Source: Chryseobacterium sp. 7 (GTDB lineage: Bacteria; Bacteroidota; Bacteroidia; Flavobacteriales; Weeksellaceae). From it: a stretch of 64,000 nucleotides of DNA. Of the stretch, positions 8,533 to 17,901 are shown in pieces. Under the pieces are notes generated by a model that was not told the DNA's origin, searched no databases, and was given only the letters and a program-made list of their open reading frames with translations. The stretch is taken from assembly GCF_003663845.1 (NCBI RefSeq), contig NZ_RCCA01000001.1:558001-622000 (forward strand), written 5' to 3'. The first letter of the stretch is position 1. Each line of letters opens with the position of its first letter. The position numbers and the translations under genes are program-made.

Positions 8533-9240
8533 ATGGCAAAATTGGGAAAGAATGCTCAGAACGAGCAAGAAGGAAAAGAAACGGTTGAGTTCTTTAAAGA
8601 CCTTGACAGAGAAGCTTTAAACACTGAGAGATTTGTAGAAAAATATTCAAAACCTCTAGGATTTGTATTTGGAGCATTAATTTTAGGCGTTTTAGGATTC
8701 TTCGCTTACAAGCAATTTGTAGTGGCTCCAAAGAATGCTGAAGCTGTGAAAAGTTTCCTTTCTGCTCAGAAAAGTCTTACTGAAGGTAAAGATAAAGATG
8801 CTTTGGGTGGAAAGTCTGCGGCTAACCCGGGTTTTGTAGGTACATATAACGAATATTCTTCTACTAAAATCGGTAAACTTTCATCTTACAATGCAGGTTT
8901 ACTGAAGTTCAAAGAAGGAAAATTTCAGGAAGCTTATGATCTTTTAGACCAGTTTTCATCTGATAACAAAACTTTAGTAGCAATGAAATACGGTGCTATG
9001 GCAGATGCAAAGTCAGGACTTAACAAGAATGATGAGGCTTTAGCTTTATTAGACCAGGCAGCAACAGCTTCTGATGATCCTTATACAACCTACTATTTCA
9101 CAAGAAAAGCAGGTATTGTGGCTTTAGGATTAAAGAAAAATGCAGAAGCTAAAAAATACTTTGCTACAATTGACGAGAAATATCAGGACTACGACAACGG
9201 AATGTCTGATTCTTATATCGAAATGACTAAATATTATTAA
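8533..9240 (+). CDS. Membrane-anchored TPR protein (YfgM-like)
   Basis: This 235-aa protein has a cytoplasmic N-terminus, one membrane helix at about residues 46-68 (LGFVFGALILGVLGFFAYKQF) and a periplasmic part with tetratricopeptide-like repeats (SSYNAGLLKFKEGKFQEAYDL, AMKYGAMADAKSGLNKNDEAL). The layout matches YfgM-like Sec-associated proteins of other bacteria, but I infer this from architecture only. It is cotranscribed with ribH, which starts 3 bp after its stop. Confidence 0.75.
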   Translation: MAKLGKNAQNEQEGKETVEFFKDLDREALNTERFVEKYSKPLGFVFGALILGVLGFFAYKQFVVAPKNAEAVKSFLSAQKSLTEGKDKDALGGKSAANPGFVGTYNEYSSTKIGKLSSYNAGLLKFKEGKFQEAYDLLDQFSSDNKTLVAMKYGAMADAKSGLNKNDEALALLDQAATASDDPYTTYYFTRKAGIVALGLKKNAEAKKYFATIDEKYQDYDNGMSDSYIEMTKYY

Positions 9241-9243
9241 AAA

Positions 9244-9762
9244 ATGGCAACAGTTAATCTTTCCGATTACAAGCCACTTCATATAACGAATGCCGAAGAT
9301 TTTTCTATCGGCATTGTTTTTTCTGAGTGGAATGATTTTGTAACCTACAATCTTCGTGATGCAGCTTTGGAAATACTTGAGAAAGAAGGCGTAAAACCTG
9401 AAAACATCAAACTTTTCCCTGTTCCCGGAGCTTTTGAACTCAACTATGCGAGCATGCAGCTTTGCAAAGAAAGAAAATATGATGCAGTAATTTCTATCGG
9501 ATGCGTAATCCGTGGAGAAACGCCTCACTTTGATTATGTATGTTCTGCAGTAGCACAGGGAATCAAAGACTGTAACATCATGACTGACACGCCTACTATT
9601 TTCTGTGTATTAACAGATGATACCAAAGAGCAGTCTATTGCAAGAAGCGGTGGAGATCTTGGAAACAAAGGTGTAGAAGCAGCCGTTACCGCTTTAAGAA
9701 TGATTGATTTCAAAAAGAAATTATCTGATAAAAAAGGTAATATCGGTTTCGGACATTCTTAA
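9244..9762 (+). CDS. ribH: 6,7-dimethyl-8-ribityllumazine synthase
   Basis: This 172-aa enzyme makes the lumazine precursor of riboflavin from 5-amino-6-ribitylaminouracil and dihydroxybutanone phosphate. The active-site segments VPGAFEL, GCVIRGETPHFDYV, the VLTDDT strand and the tail RSGGDLGNKGVEAA are all present. The last 15 residues (KLSDKKGNIGFGHS) are a basic extension. No other rib gene is adjacent, as is usual where riboflavin genes are dispersed. Confidence 0.95.
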   Translation: MATVNLSDYKPLHITNAEDFSIGIVFSEWNDFVTYNLRDAALEILEKEGVKPENIKLFPVPGAFELNYASMQLCKERKYDAVISIGCVIRGETPHFDYVCSAVAQGIKDCNIMTDTPTIFCVLTDDTKEQSIARSGGDLGNKGVEAAVTALRMIDFKKKLSDKKGNIGFGHS

Positions 9763-9788
9763 CCGTAAAATAACCTTTACAATATATC

Positions 9789-9816
9789 AGGACTATTTTT
9801 TAATAGTCCTTTTTTA
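9789..9816 (+). terminator. Terminator after ribH
   Basis: The stem AGGACTATT / AATAGTCCT is followed by a T-run, about 25 bases past the ribH stop. Confidence 0.85.
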
Positions 9817-9896
9817 TTGGGAACTTTTTAAATCATAAATATTATTAATAAACGGGATGTTTTTGTTTTTTTCCGTCAAAAGTTCTGTACAAAAAC

Positions 9897-9904
9897 TATC
9901 TTTG
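9897..9904 (+). promoter_or_regulatory. -7 box for the sulfatase gene
   Basis: TATCTTTG fits TAnnTTTG, with no clear -33 element. It overlaps the GTG at 9904, so transcription must start downstream and the ATG at 9931 is the likelier start. Confidence 0.5.
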
Positions 9905-9930
9905 TGAAAACTAATAAAAACAGTACATAC

Positions 9931-12009
9931 ATGTTTTTAAGCAAAATAAAACCGTTCCTATACTTAGGAGTTTTCTATCTTATTATTTCATTGATAATAA
10001 GAACAGTATTTTTTTTTCATCCTATTACCACCGCTAGTTTTGGATTCTTCGAAGTTATAAAAGTGTTGCTGATAGGTCTCGTGAATGACATTTTTGTTTT
10101 CATATTGGCCAGTTCTGTTCTCGCGCTTTATTTCCTCTTTCTTTCCAATTCAAAATACAAAAAACCTTACGGATATATTATTTTGGGAGCGTTGGTTCTG
10201 TTCTTCCTTTACATATGGCTTGTTCCTAACAATATTTTCAAGCAGTATGGAGGTTCAATCATGGAAGTTGCGCTTGTTTTTGTAGGAATAAAGACACTTT
10301 TCTTCGGACTGATGCTTTTCCTTCCTACTCAAAGAATCAAGATCCGTAATACGTTATATTTCATCATATTACTATTATACGTTCTTCTGATTATTTTCAA
10401 TGGAGTAAGTGAATACTTCTTTTACAATGAATTTGGAGTGCGTTATAATTTCATTGCTGTAGATTATCTTATTTACACAAATGAGGTGATTGGGAATATC
10501 ATGGAAAGCTATCCTGTTATTCCACTGTTTTCGGCCATTATGATTGTTACGCTTACCATCACCTGGTTCATTTATAAAAAGACGAAAGATGAACTGCTGG
10601 AACTTCCGGATTTTAAACAAAAAATGGTGCTGCTTGGCAGTTTTATGGTACTTTGTGCCCTTAGTGCACTGGCAATACCTTCATTGATGCAAATCAGGTC
10701 AGACAATGTTTTTGCAGACGAAATTGAGGCCAACGGCCTTCCTAAGTTCTACTGGGCATTTACCCATAATGAGCTGGATTATTTCCAGTTTTATTCACAG
10801 ATTAACCAACAGCAGGCAGAAAAGAATTTCCTAAGCCAGTATCCACAAAAGACACTGTCTAGAGCTGTAGTTGCAGAACAGCCTGAACTCAAGAAAAATG
10901 TTGTATTGATCTCTATTGAAAGTCTTTCAGCAGATTTCATGGAGCATTATGGCAATACACAGAAAATAACGCCTTTCCTGGACAGCCTTGCAGATAAGTC
11001 TCTCATGTTTACCAACCTGTATGCAACCGGAAACAGAACGGTGCGTGGTCTGGAAGCTTTAACGCTTTGTATTCCTCCTACAGCTGGAGAAAGTATCATC
11101 AAGAGAGATGATAATAAAAATAAATTTACAACCGGAAGTGTTTTCAAATCCAAAGGATATGATGTCAGATTTCTATATGGAGGATACAGCTATTTCGATA
11201 ATATGCAGGACTTTTTTGCAGGAAACGGATATGGTATTGTAGACCGAAATAACTTTAAGCCTGAAGAAATCACATTTGCCAATGTTTGGGGTGTTGCTGA
11301 TGAAGATATGGCTAAAAAAGCGATTCAGGTGATGAATGGAGAAGCCAAATCCAGAAAACCATTTTTCAATCACTGGATGACCGTTTCCAACCACAGGCCA
11401 TTTACTTATCCTGACGGAAGAATAGATATTCCGGGAACAGCAAAATCACGTGAAGGCGGTGTAAAATACACAGATTATTCTCTTAAACTGTTCTTTGATA
11501 TGGCTAAAAAACAGGACTGGTATAAAAACACTGTTTTTGTGATCATTGCAGACCACTGTGCATCAAGTGCCGGAAAAACGGAGCTTCCAATGGATAAATA
11601 CAGAATTCCTGCGATGGTCTTTTCAGAAGGGTTTGTACAGCCCCAGAAATTTGAGGGATTAATGTCTCAGATCGACCTGATGCCTACCGTTTTCGGACTG
11701 TTGAATTTCAGCTATCAGTCTAAATTCCTTGGACAGGATGTATTTAAACCGGAATTCCAGCCTAAGGCTTATATTGCAACATATCAGGATTTAGGTTTAG
11801 TGAAAGACGGCCGTCTTACGATTATTTCTCCGGTAAAAAAGGTCAAACAATATTCTCTGGAACTGGAAAAAAGCGATCTGGCACCAGCATTTAAGCTGTA
11901 TTACGACGAGAAATTATTAAAAAACACAGATCAGAAACTGGTAGATGATGCCGTATCAGCCTATCAGTCTACTTCTTACTGGTTAAAAACGAAACAACTT
12001 AACAGATAA
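9931..12009 (+). CDS. LTA synthase-type membrane sulfatase/phosphotransferase
   Basis: The chosen start gives 692 residues. Five membrane helices cover roughly residues 1-210 and are followed by an alkaline-phosphatase-superfamily sulfatase domain from about residue 310. Signature pieces are VVLISIESLSADFM with the metal site Glu, ATGNRTVRGLEA with the nucleophilic Thr region, NHWMTVSNHRPF and VFVIIADHCA. Family members transfer glycerol-phosphate or phosphoethanolamine to envelope polymers at the outer face of the inner membrane. In Bacteroidetes the acceptor is unknown. A GTG 27 bp upstream is possible but lies within the -7 box. Confidence 0.85.
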   Translation: MFLSKIKPFLYLGVFYLIISLIIRTVFFFHPITTASFGFFEVIKVLLIGLVNDIFVFILASSVLALYFLFLSNSKYKKPYGYIILGALVLFFLYIWLVPNNIFKQYGGSIMEVALVFVGIKTLFFGLMLFLPTQRIKIRNTLYFIILLLYVLLIIFNGVSEYFFYNEFGVRYNFIAVDYLIYTNEVIGNIMESYPVIPLFSAIMIVTLTITWFIYKKTKDELLELPDFKQKMVLLGSFMVLCALSALAIPSLMQIRSDNVFADEIEANGLPKFYWAFTHNELDYFQFYSQINQQQAEKNFLSQYPQKTLSRAVVAEQPELKKNVVLISIESLSADFMEHYGNTQKITPFLDSLADKSLMFTNLYATGNRTVRGLEALTLCIPPTAGESIIKRDDNKNKFTTGSVFKSKGYDVRFLYGGYSYFDNMQDFFAGNGYGIVDRNNFKPEEITFANVWGVADEDMAKKAIQVMNGEAKSRKPFFNHWMTVSNHRPFTYPDGRIDIPGTAKSREGGVKYTDYSLKLFFDMAKKQDWYKNTVFVIIADHCASSAGKTELPMDKYRIPAMVFSEGFVQPQKFEGLMSQIDLMPTVFGLLNFSYQSKFLGQDVFKPEFQPKAYIATYQDLGLVKDGRLTIISPVKKVKQYSLELEKSDLAPAFKLYYDEKLLKNTDQKLVDDAVSAYQSTSYWLKTKQLNR

Positions 12010-12075
12010 AGATCTAGATATTTTTCGCTTATAGTTTGGCGTAAATTATTTAAATTAACACCTAAATTTATTATC

Positions 12076-12939
12076 ATGAAATGGACAGACGACAGAGGCG
12101 GAAACGTTGATGACCGCCGTGGTTCCGGAGGAGGAAGTGGAGGTATGATTGTGGGAGGAGGACTCGGAACTTTAATTATAGCAGCCATTGTATTCTTTTT
12201 GGGAGGTGATCCTTCCGGTATTTTGAATTCCGGCAGCATACAGTCTTCAGGAGCTCCTACTGAACAAAGAGAGCTTACAGCAGGTGAAAAACAGATTGGG
12301 GAAATGGTCAAAATGATGGATGCATGGAATAGCCAGACCTGGACTCAGATTTTTAAAGAAAATGGGATGACTTATACTGATCCAGGCATTGTACTTTTTG
12401 AAAATACCACTTCTTCAGGATGTGGTACAGCTCAGTCTGCCATGGGACCGTTCTATTGTCCGGCTGATCAGAAAGTTTATATGGATATGAGTTTTTTCAA
12501 TGAACTTCAACAGAAATTTGGAGCTAAAGTAACGGAATTTACCGTAGCTTATGTTCTTGCCCACGAAGTAGGACATCATGTTCAGACTCTTTTAGGAACC
12601 ACTCAAAAAGTAGATGCCCTGAGAAGAAGCGGACAATATTCTGAGGAACAACTGAACAGAGTATCCGTCGCTACAGAGTTACAGGCAGATTTCTACGCCG
12701 GAGTATGGGCAAAAAGAACCAATGACAGCAAACATATCCTGGAACCCGGAGATATTGAATCTGCAATAGATGCAGCAGAGGCTGTTGGTGATGATAACAT
12801 TCAGAAAAGAGCGCAAGGATATGTAAATCAGGAAAGCTTTACTCACGGATCTTCTGCACAGCGTAAAGAATGGTTTATGAAAGGCTATAATACCGGAGAT
12901 ATCAGACAGGGAAATACTTTCGATCAGCTTTTGAAATAA
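12076..12939 (+). CDS. Neutral zinc metallopeptidase (YpfJ family)
   Basis: This 287-aa protein starts with the family-typical MKWTDDRGG...DDRRGSGGG, followed by one membrane helix at about residues 25-45. The peptidase domain contains VLAHEVGHHVQ, an HEXXH zinc site, and the downstream ELQADFYAGVWA with the third ligand. The catalytic domain probably faces the periplasm. Length is normal for the family (PF04228). Its substrate is not known. It stands alone and ends at a bidirectional terminator. Confidence 0.9.
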   Translation: MKWTDDRGGNVDDRRGSGGGSGGMIVGGGLGTLIIAAIVFFLGGDPSGILNSGSIQSSGAPTEQRELTAGEKQIGEMVKMMDAWNSQTWTQIFKENGMTYTDPGIVLFENTTSSGCGTAQSAMGPFYCPADQKVYMDMSFFNELQQKFGAKVTEFTVAYVLAHEVGHHVQTLLGTTQKVDALRRSGQYSEEQLNRVSVATELQADFYAGVWAKRTNDSKHILEPGDIESAIDAAEAVGDDNIQKRAQGYVNQESFTHGSSAQRKEWFMKGYNTGDIRQGNTFDQLLK

Positions 12940-12971
12940 CTTTCTAAGTATTTTAAACAGCATACAAAATA

Positions 12972-13003
12972 AAAATGCGGTCTCAAATTGAGACCGCATT
13001 TTT
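12972..13003. terminator. Bidirectional terminator
   Basis: AAATGCGGTCTCAA and its complement form a long stem flanked by A- and T-runs between convergent genes. It serves the zinc peptidase (+) and the GLPGLI operon (-). Confidence 0.9.
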
Positions 13004-13006
13004 CAT

Positions 13007-13864
13007 TTATTGCAATTCGATTGGATTAGAGTTTTTCTTGGCATCTTCTTTTACCCTTTCTTCCATTCTCTTTCTCATATCGGCCGGGTTTTGGTTTCCG
13101 CCACCGCCTCCAGGGCCTCTTCCTCCACCGCCAGCTCTCATTGGAGCACTAATACCGCCTGCACTCTGATTCATGAATGACATTGGATCCGTTCTGAACT
13201 TTTGCTGCTGTTTTAAATAATCTGATCTTTTTACTTTCAAAGTATTTCCAAACTGATTCAAAGTTGGGAACTCAGCAATCTTATAGTTCTTCATTAAATC
13301 AAAAGAATAATCTCCTTTATCATCTTCCACTTTTACAATCAGCCCCGGAAGTCCTCCGAATTTGTACGGGCCGTCCTGATAAGGAAGATCTGTAGTAAAC
13401 CATGCCGTCCATTTTCTTCCGCCAAAATCTGTTTCAGCTTTCTGAACTTTATACTCTCCTATTTTTCTCGTTTCTGATTCAATTTTCCAGTTTAGAGGCC
13501 TGTCTTCCTCGTAGGAATATAGATCACGTCCAATTCTGTCTTTAAAATAGGTCTTTTGATTTGTCTTATCTTTTTCTATGGAATAGCTGATGTTAGTTCT
13601 CAATCCTTCCATCTGATCCCGGTTGATGCTTCCTCTTCCGCCTCCACCCTGAAATGCTTTTTGCATAATAGAGTCTCTTTTGATTCTGTTTTCAGAATAA
13701 AATACAGATTTCTCAGGAGAAATATCCAGGTAAGCGTTTTCAGTCTTTACATCTGTTTTATTTTCAGCATCAGATTTCATAGTCACCTGATACACAAACC
13801 TGTTTGTTTGTGCAGAAACATTCTGTATGAAGAGTGCCAATGCGATAATACCTAATTTTTTCAT
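13007..13864 (-). CDS. GLPGLI family secreted protein
   Basis: This 285-aa protein has a signal peptide (MKKLGIIALALFIQNVSAQ) and the defining motif YKFGGLPGLIVKVEDDKGDYSF at about residues 165-190. The C-terminal third has a Gly-rich stretch (RAGGGGRGPGGGGG) and a basic amphipathic helix. GLPGLI proteins are Bacteroidetes envelope proteins of unknown function, often clustered with TonB-dependent transporters; none is adjacent here. The upstream paralogue ends 12 bp before this start, so the pair is an operon from a duplication. Confidence 0.85.
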   Translation of the reverse strand: MKKLGIIALALFIQNVSAQTNRFVYQVTMKSDAENKTDVKTENAYLDISPEKSVFYSENRIKRDSIMQKAFQGGGGRGSINRDQMEGLRTNISYSIEKDKTNQKTYFKDRIGRDLYSYEEDRPLNWKIESETRKIGEYKVQKAETDFGGRKWTAWFTTDLPYQDGPYKFGGLPGLIVKVEDDKGDYSFDLMKNYKIAEFPTLNQFGNTLKVKRSDYLKQQQKFRTDPMSFMNQSAGGISAPMRAGGGGRGPGGGGGNQNPADMRKRMEERVKEDAKKNSNPIELQ

Positions 13865-13876
13865 TTATATTTTTAT

Positions 13877-14842
13877 TTATTTTAATTCAATTGGATTCTG
13901 TGGTGCATTCGTAAAAGAAGAGCTTTCTACGGATGGACTCTGTGACATTGGACTTCCCTGGCTGTCTCCACCCATTCCACCTCTGTGCATTCCGCCACCG
14001 CCGTGGCCGCCGCCTCTCATTCCTCCTCCCATTCCACTGCCGTTCATACCACCACCCATGCCGCCTCCATGTCTTCCACCGCTGAAATTCATATTTCCGC
14101 CGCCATTATTTCCTGCTATAGTCTTTCTGTTTTTACCGAACTCCAGCTCTAAAGCAGCTTTATCACTATGGAAGTTCGCTCTTGTAGTTTGTTTGGCATC
14201 AGGACTTATCTGTTCTTCGAAAGCATTTTTAACCGTAATTTTCTTGGCAAGATCAAATTTATAATCTCCTTTATCATCTTCCAGCTTTACAATCAATCCC
14301 GGTAATCCTGAGAATTTATAAGGACCATCAGACAAAGGGATTTCTTTTGTGAACCATGCTGTCCAGACTCTTCCTCCAAACTCCGCCACTGCTTTCTGAG
14401 CAGAATAACCATTTTGTTTTTCAACAACATTTGAAACCTCCCATTTTACCGGTCTGTCTTCCTGGTAATAAATTTGCTTTCCGGCTGCCTTTTCATAATA
14501 ATTTACTTTCTGTTCCGGAATGGTTTTGGTAATAAAATATTCAAAAAAAGTAGGCTCGAAGTGTCTCTTCCCTTCCATCTTCGAAAAATCTTTTTCTTCT
14601 TTCCTATCATTTTCTTTCGCTTCAGATCTGACAGACATAAAAAGAGAGTCTCTTTTCAGCTTATTTTCACTGATGAATAAGGATCGGTCTCCTTTAACGT
14701 CCAGAAAAGTTCTTTCACTTTTCATACTTACCAGATTGATGGAATCTGGGTTTACCAGTGTTTCGTAAACAAATCTTGTGGTTTGACCATAAGAAACCGC
14801 TGCGAAAAGCAATACAAAAAAAGCAACTATTTTTTGTCTCAT
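13877..14842 (-). CDS. GLPGLI family protein with Gly/Met/His-rich tail
   Basis: I place the start at the ATG giving MRQKIVAFFVLLFAAVSYGQ, a signal peptide; a TTG two codons upstream is less likely. The GLPGLI motif (YKFSGLPGLIVKLEDDKGDYKF) lies near residue 195. Residues about 255-305 are almost only Gly, Met, His, Ser and Arg, with many GGGMGGGM, GGGHGGG and HRGG repeats. This is an unusual extension that could bind soft metals such as copper; the function is inference. It ends PQNPIELK, matching the NSNPIELQ end of its paralogue downstream. Confidence 0.85.
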   Translation of the reverse strand: MRQKIVAFFVLLFAAVSYGQTTRFVYETLVNPDSINLVSMKSERTFLDVKGDRSLFISENKLKRDSLFMSVRSEAKENDRKEEKDFSKMEGKRHFEPTFFEYFITKTIPEQKVNYYEKAAGKQIYYQEDRPVKWEVSNVVEKQNGYSAQKAVAEFGGRVWTAWFTKEIPLSDGPYKFSGLPGLIVKLEDDKGDYKFDLAKKITVKNAFEEQISPDAKQTTRANFHSDKAALELEFGKNRKTIAGNNGGGNMNFSGGRHGGGMGGGMNGSGMGGGMRGGGHGGGGMHRGGMGGDSQGSPMSQSPSVESSSFTNAPQNPIELK

Positions 14843-14862
14843 TACCAATTTTATTTATAGAT

Positions 14863-14870
14863 CAAAAATA
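14863..14870 (-). promoter_or_regulatory. -7 box for the GLPGLI operon
   Basis: The minus strand reads TATTTTTG about 20 bases before the start at 14842. No convincing -33 element is seen. Confidence 0.4.
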
Positions 14871-14995
14871 CGATTCAAGGTTAAAATCCGTAAAAAAAAC
14901 TTCACATTGAAAGGCAAAATTTATCTTTTTTTAACATATTTTGTTCCTCCAGACCGACCTATTAATATAAGAATCATTAAAATAGATATCTTCGA

Positions 14996-15027
14996 TTTGA
15001 GATTGCGGAAATTAGTTCGTATTTTTG
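14996..15027 (+). promoter_or_regulatory. Promoter of the suf operon
   Basis: TTTG (14996-14999), a 20-nt spacer and TATTTTTG (15020-15027) match the primary-sigma consensus. It lies 28 bp before the A-type carrier start. Confidence 0.75.
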
Positions 15028-15055
15028 CATCATTAAATCATTCTAAATAAATACA

Positions 15056-15385
15056 ATGATAAAAGTATCAGACTATGCAAAGGAGAAAGCCATCCAGTTG
15101 ATGACGGAAGATGGTTTTAACCCTGCTGAAGATTATATAAGAGTAGGGGTGAAAAGCGGCGGATGCTCTGGTTTAGAGTATGTTTTAAAGTTTGATAACC
15201 AAAAAACAGACGCAGATCAGATATTTGAAGATAATAATATTAAAATTATTATAGATAAAAAATCCATCCTTTACTTGGCGGGAACAACTCTTGAGTATTC
15301 AGGAGGATTGAACGGAAAAGGGTTCGTTTTTAACAACCCGAATGCATCCAGAACATGTGGATGTGGAGAATCATTTAGTCTTTAG
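15056..15385 (+). CDS. A-type Fe-S cluster carrier (SufA/IscA/ErpA family)
   Basis: This 109-aa cytosolic protein receives and delivers iron-sulfur clusters. The three ligand cysteines of the family are present: one in GGCSGLEY near residue 37 and two in the C-terminal CGCG. Length and fold pattern are normal. It heads the suf operon from a good promoter, with sufB 83 bp downstream across a hairpin-forming repeat. SufA, IscA and ErpA cannot be told apart by eye. Position suggests the SufA role. Confidence 0.9.
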   Translation: MIKVSDYAKEKAIQLMTEDGFNPAEDYIRVGVKSGGCSGLEYVLKFDNQKTDADQIFEDNNIKIIIDKKSILYLAGTTLEYSGGLNGKGFVFNNPNASRTCGCGESFSL

Positions 15386-15395
15386 AGAAAAGACC

Positions 15396-15460
15396 TTAGA
15401 TCCTAGATTTCAGACCTCAGAGCTTCTCTGACTTCTGAAATCTAAAATCTGAAATCTAAA
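15396..15460. repeat. Inverted repeat between the A-type carrier gene and sufB
   Basis: The left arm begins TTAGATCCTAGATTTCAGA. The right arm, read on the opposite strand, begins TTAGATTTCAGATTTTAGA. The unit TAGATTTCAGA recurs in both arms, so a long imperfect hairpin can form in the transcript. The style resembles the AT-rich repeats around the four-helix-bundle gene further down the same operon. Confidence 0.6.
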
Positions 15461-15468
15461 AAAAAATA

Positions 15469-16917
15469 ATGAGTAAATATACAGAAGACGATTTAAGAGT
15501 CGATCTAGAAAATAAAAAATATGAATTCGGTTGGGAAACGAAGATTGATTATGAAGATTTCCCTATCGGTTTAAATGAGGATATCATCCGTGCTATTTCT
15601 GCGAAAAAAGAAGAGCCGGAATGGATGACTGAATGGCGTTTGGAATCGTTTAAAATCTGGCAGAAAATGATAGAACCTGAATGGGCAAATATCAAGTACG
15701 AAAAACCAGATTTCCAGGCAATCCGTTACTATGCTGCTCCTAAAGTAAAGCCTGAACTGGCTAGTCTTGACGAGGTAGACCCTGAATTATTGAAAACATT
15801 CGCTAAGCTAGGGATTAACATCGAAGAGCAAAAAAGACTTTCCGGAGTTGCCGTAGATATCGTAATGGACTCAATTTCTGTGAAAACCACTTTCCAGGAT
15901 ACATTGGCAGAAAAAGGAATTATTTTCTGTTCAATTTCTGAGGCTATTAAAAACCATCCTGATTTAGTAAGAAAATATCTTGGAAAAGTAGTTCCAAGAG
16001 GAGATAATTTTTACGCAGCATTGAACTCCGCAGTATTTTCTGACGGAAGTTTCTGCTATATTCCTAAAGGAGTAAAATGCCCTATGGAGCTTTCCACTTA
16101 TTTCCGTATCAACCAGGCAGGAACAGGACAGTTTGAAAGAACGCTTCTTGTGGCTGATGAAGGAAGTTATGTTTCTTATCTTGAAGGATGTACAGCACCG
16201 TCAAGAGATGAAAACCAGCTTCACGCTGCGGTAGTGGAACTGATTGCTTTAGACAATGCAGAAATTAAATATTCAACGGTTCAGAACTGGTATCCTGGTA
16301 ATGAAGAAGGTAAAGGAGGGGTATTCAACTTTGTAACGAAAAGAGGTCTTTGCGAAAGAAATGCAAAAATCTCCTGGACACAGGTAGAAACAGGTTCTGC
16401 AGTAACATGGAAATATCCGTCTTGTATCCTTAAAGGAGACAATTCTATCGGAGAATTCTACTCTATTGCGGTTACCAACAACCACCAGTATGCAGATACA
16501 GGAACAAAAATGATCCACATCGGGAAGAATACAAAATCAACGATTATTTCTAAAGGTATTTCTGCCGGAAAATCCCAAAACTCATACAGAGGACAGGTGA
16601 AAGTAATGCCTTCAGCAAAAGGGGCGAGAAACTTCTCTCAATGTGACTCTCTATTGATGGGTAATGAATGTGGAGCTCATACTTTCCCATATATTGAAAT
16701 TAAAGATCCGACTGCGCAGCTAGAGCACGAGGCAACGACTTCAAAAATCGGGGAAGATCAGATTTTCTACTGTAACCAGAGAGGTATTGATACAGAAAGA
16801 GCAATTGCTCTGATTGTGAATGGTTTCAGTAAAGAAGTTTTAAATAAGCTTCCAATGGAATTTGCTATTGAAGCTCAGAAATTACTTGAGATTTCATTAG
16901 AAGGTTCTGTAGGATAA
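15469..16917 (+). CDS. sufB: Fe-S cluster assembly scaffold protein SufB
   Basis: This 482-aa protein is the scaffold component of the SufBCD complex, which assembles Fe-S clusters under oxidative or iron-limited conditions. It has full family length and familiar blocks such as [51 protein letters not shown] and the C-terminal [13 protein letters not shown]. It is followed by 240 bp without a gene and then sufC. Confidence 0.95.
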   Translation: MSKYTEDDLRVDLENKKYEFGWETKIDYEDFPIGLNEDIIRAISAKKEEPEWMTEWRLESFKIWQKMIEPEWANIKYEKPDFQAIRYYAAPKVKPELASLDEVDPELLKTFAKLGINIEEQKRLSGVAVDIVMDSISVKTTFQDTLAEKGIIFCSISEAIKNHPDLVRKYLGKVVPRGDNFYAALNSAVFSDGSFCYIPKGVKCPMELSTYFRINQAGTGQFERTLLVADEGSYVSYLEGCTAPSRDENQLHAAVVELIALDNAEIKYSTVQNWYPGNEEGKGGVFNFVTKRGLCERNAKISWTQVETGSAVTWKYPSCILKGDNSIGEFYSIAVTNNHQYADTGTKMIHIGKNTKSTIISKGISAGKSQNSYRGQVKVMPSAKGARNFSQCDSLLMGNECGAHTFPYIEIKDPTAQLEHEATTSKIGEDQIFYCNQRGIDTERAIALIVNGFSKEVLNKLPMEFAIEAQKLLEISLEGSVG

Positions 16918-17157
16918 ATTTCAACTAAGGATCTCACAGATAAAAACAAACTGATTTAAAGGCAAGGTTTTCAGAGTTTTTATCAGATTAAAAGCCATTT
17001 TTAAGTGGCAATATAAGTTGTACTCTTCACAGAAGATGATTACAAAAACAAAATATAGAAAGCTTCTTTCTGTCTTCTGAAGTAATATTTCAGATAAAAT
17101 GATGTGTATCTACAGACAAGAAGCTCATACAAATATAAAAAGCAAAAGTTAGCAAGA

Positions 17158-17901
17158 ATGTTACAAATTAAAGACCTTCACGCCAAAATTGAAGATGGCG
17201 CAGAAATATTAAAAGGTATTAATCTTGAAATAAAGCCGGGCGAAGTTCACGCTATTATGGGGCCGAACGGAGCTGGGAAATCTACCCTTTCTTCTGTAAT
17301 CGCCGGAAAAGAAGATTATGAAGTTACTGGTGGAGAGATCCTTTTCCAGGGAGAAAACATTAGTGAAGATGCTCCTGAAGACAGAGCTCATAAAGGAATT
17401 TTCCTTTCTTTCCAGTATCCAGTGGAAATCCCGGGAGTTTCTGTAACGAACTTTATCAAAGCTGCTTTAAACGAAACGAGAAAAGCAAACGGATTGGAAG
17501 AAATGCCGGCAAAAGAAATGCTTGCATTAATCCGTGAAAAATCTGAAAAACTGGGAATTAAAAAAGATTTCCTTTCAAGATCATTGAACGAGGGATTCTC
17601 AGGAGGTGAAAAGAAAAGAAATGAGATCTTCCAGATGATGATGCTTAATCCTAAATTGGCTATCCTTGATGAAACTGATTCAGGATTGGATATCGATGCA
17701 TTAAGAATCGTTGCAGATGGGGTAAATCACTTTAAAAATGAAGGAAATGCAGTTCTTTTGATTACACACTATCAGAGATTGCTTAACTACATTCAGCCTG
17801 ATTTCGTTCACGTTTTAGCAGATGGAAAAATCATCAAAACTGGTGATAAATCTTTAGCATTAGAGCTTGAAGAAAAAGGTTACGACTGGCTTCTTAATTA
17901 A
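17158..17901 (+). CDS. sufC: Fe-S cluster assembly ATPase SufC
   Basis: This ABC-type ATPase of the SufBCD complex has 247 residues from the chosen ATG, which begins [11 protein letters not shown] as in the family. An upstream in-frame extension of 18 residues is poorly conserved in character and is left out. Walker A is [10 protein letters not shown], the ABC signature is [10 protein letters not shown] (the SufC-type variant) and Walker B is [11 protein letters not shown]. Its stop codon is immediately followed by the inverted-repeat arm of the four-helix-bundle cassette. Confidence 0.95.
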   Translation: MLQIKDLHAKIEDGAEILKGINLEIKPGEVHAIMGPNGAGKSTLSSVIAGKEDYEVTGGEILFQGENISEDAPEDRAHKGIFLSFQYPVEIPGVSVTNFIKAALNETRKANGLEEMPAKEMLALIREKSEKLGIKKDFLSRSLNEGFSGGEKKRNEIFQMMMLNPKLAILDETDSGLDIDALRIVADGVNHFKNEGNAVLLITHYQRLLNYIQPDFVHVLADGKIIKTGDKSLALELEEKGYDWLLN

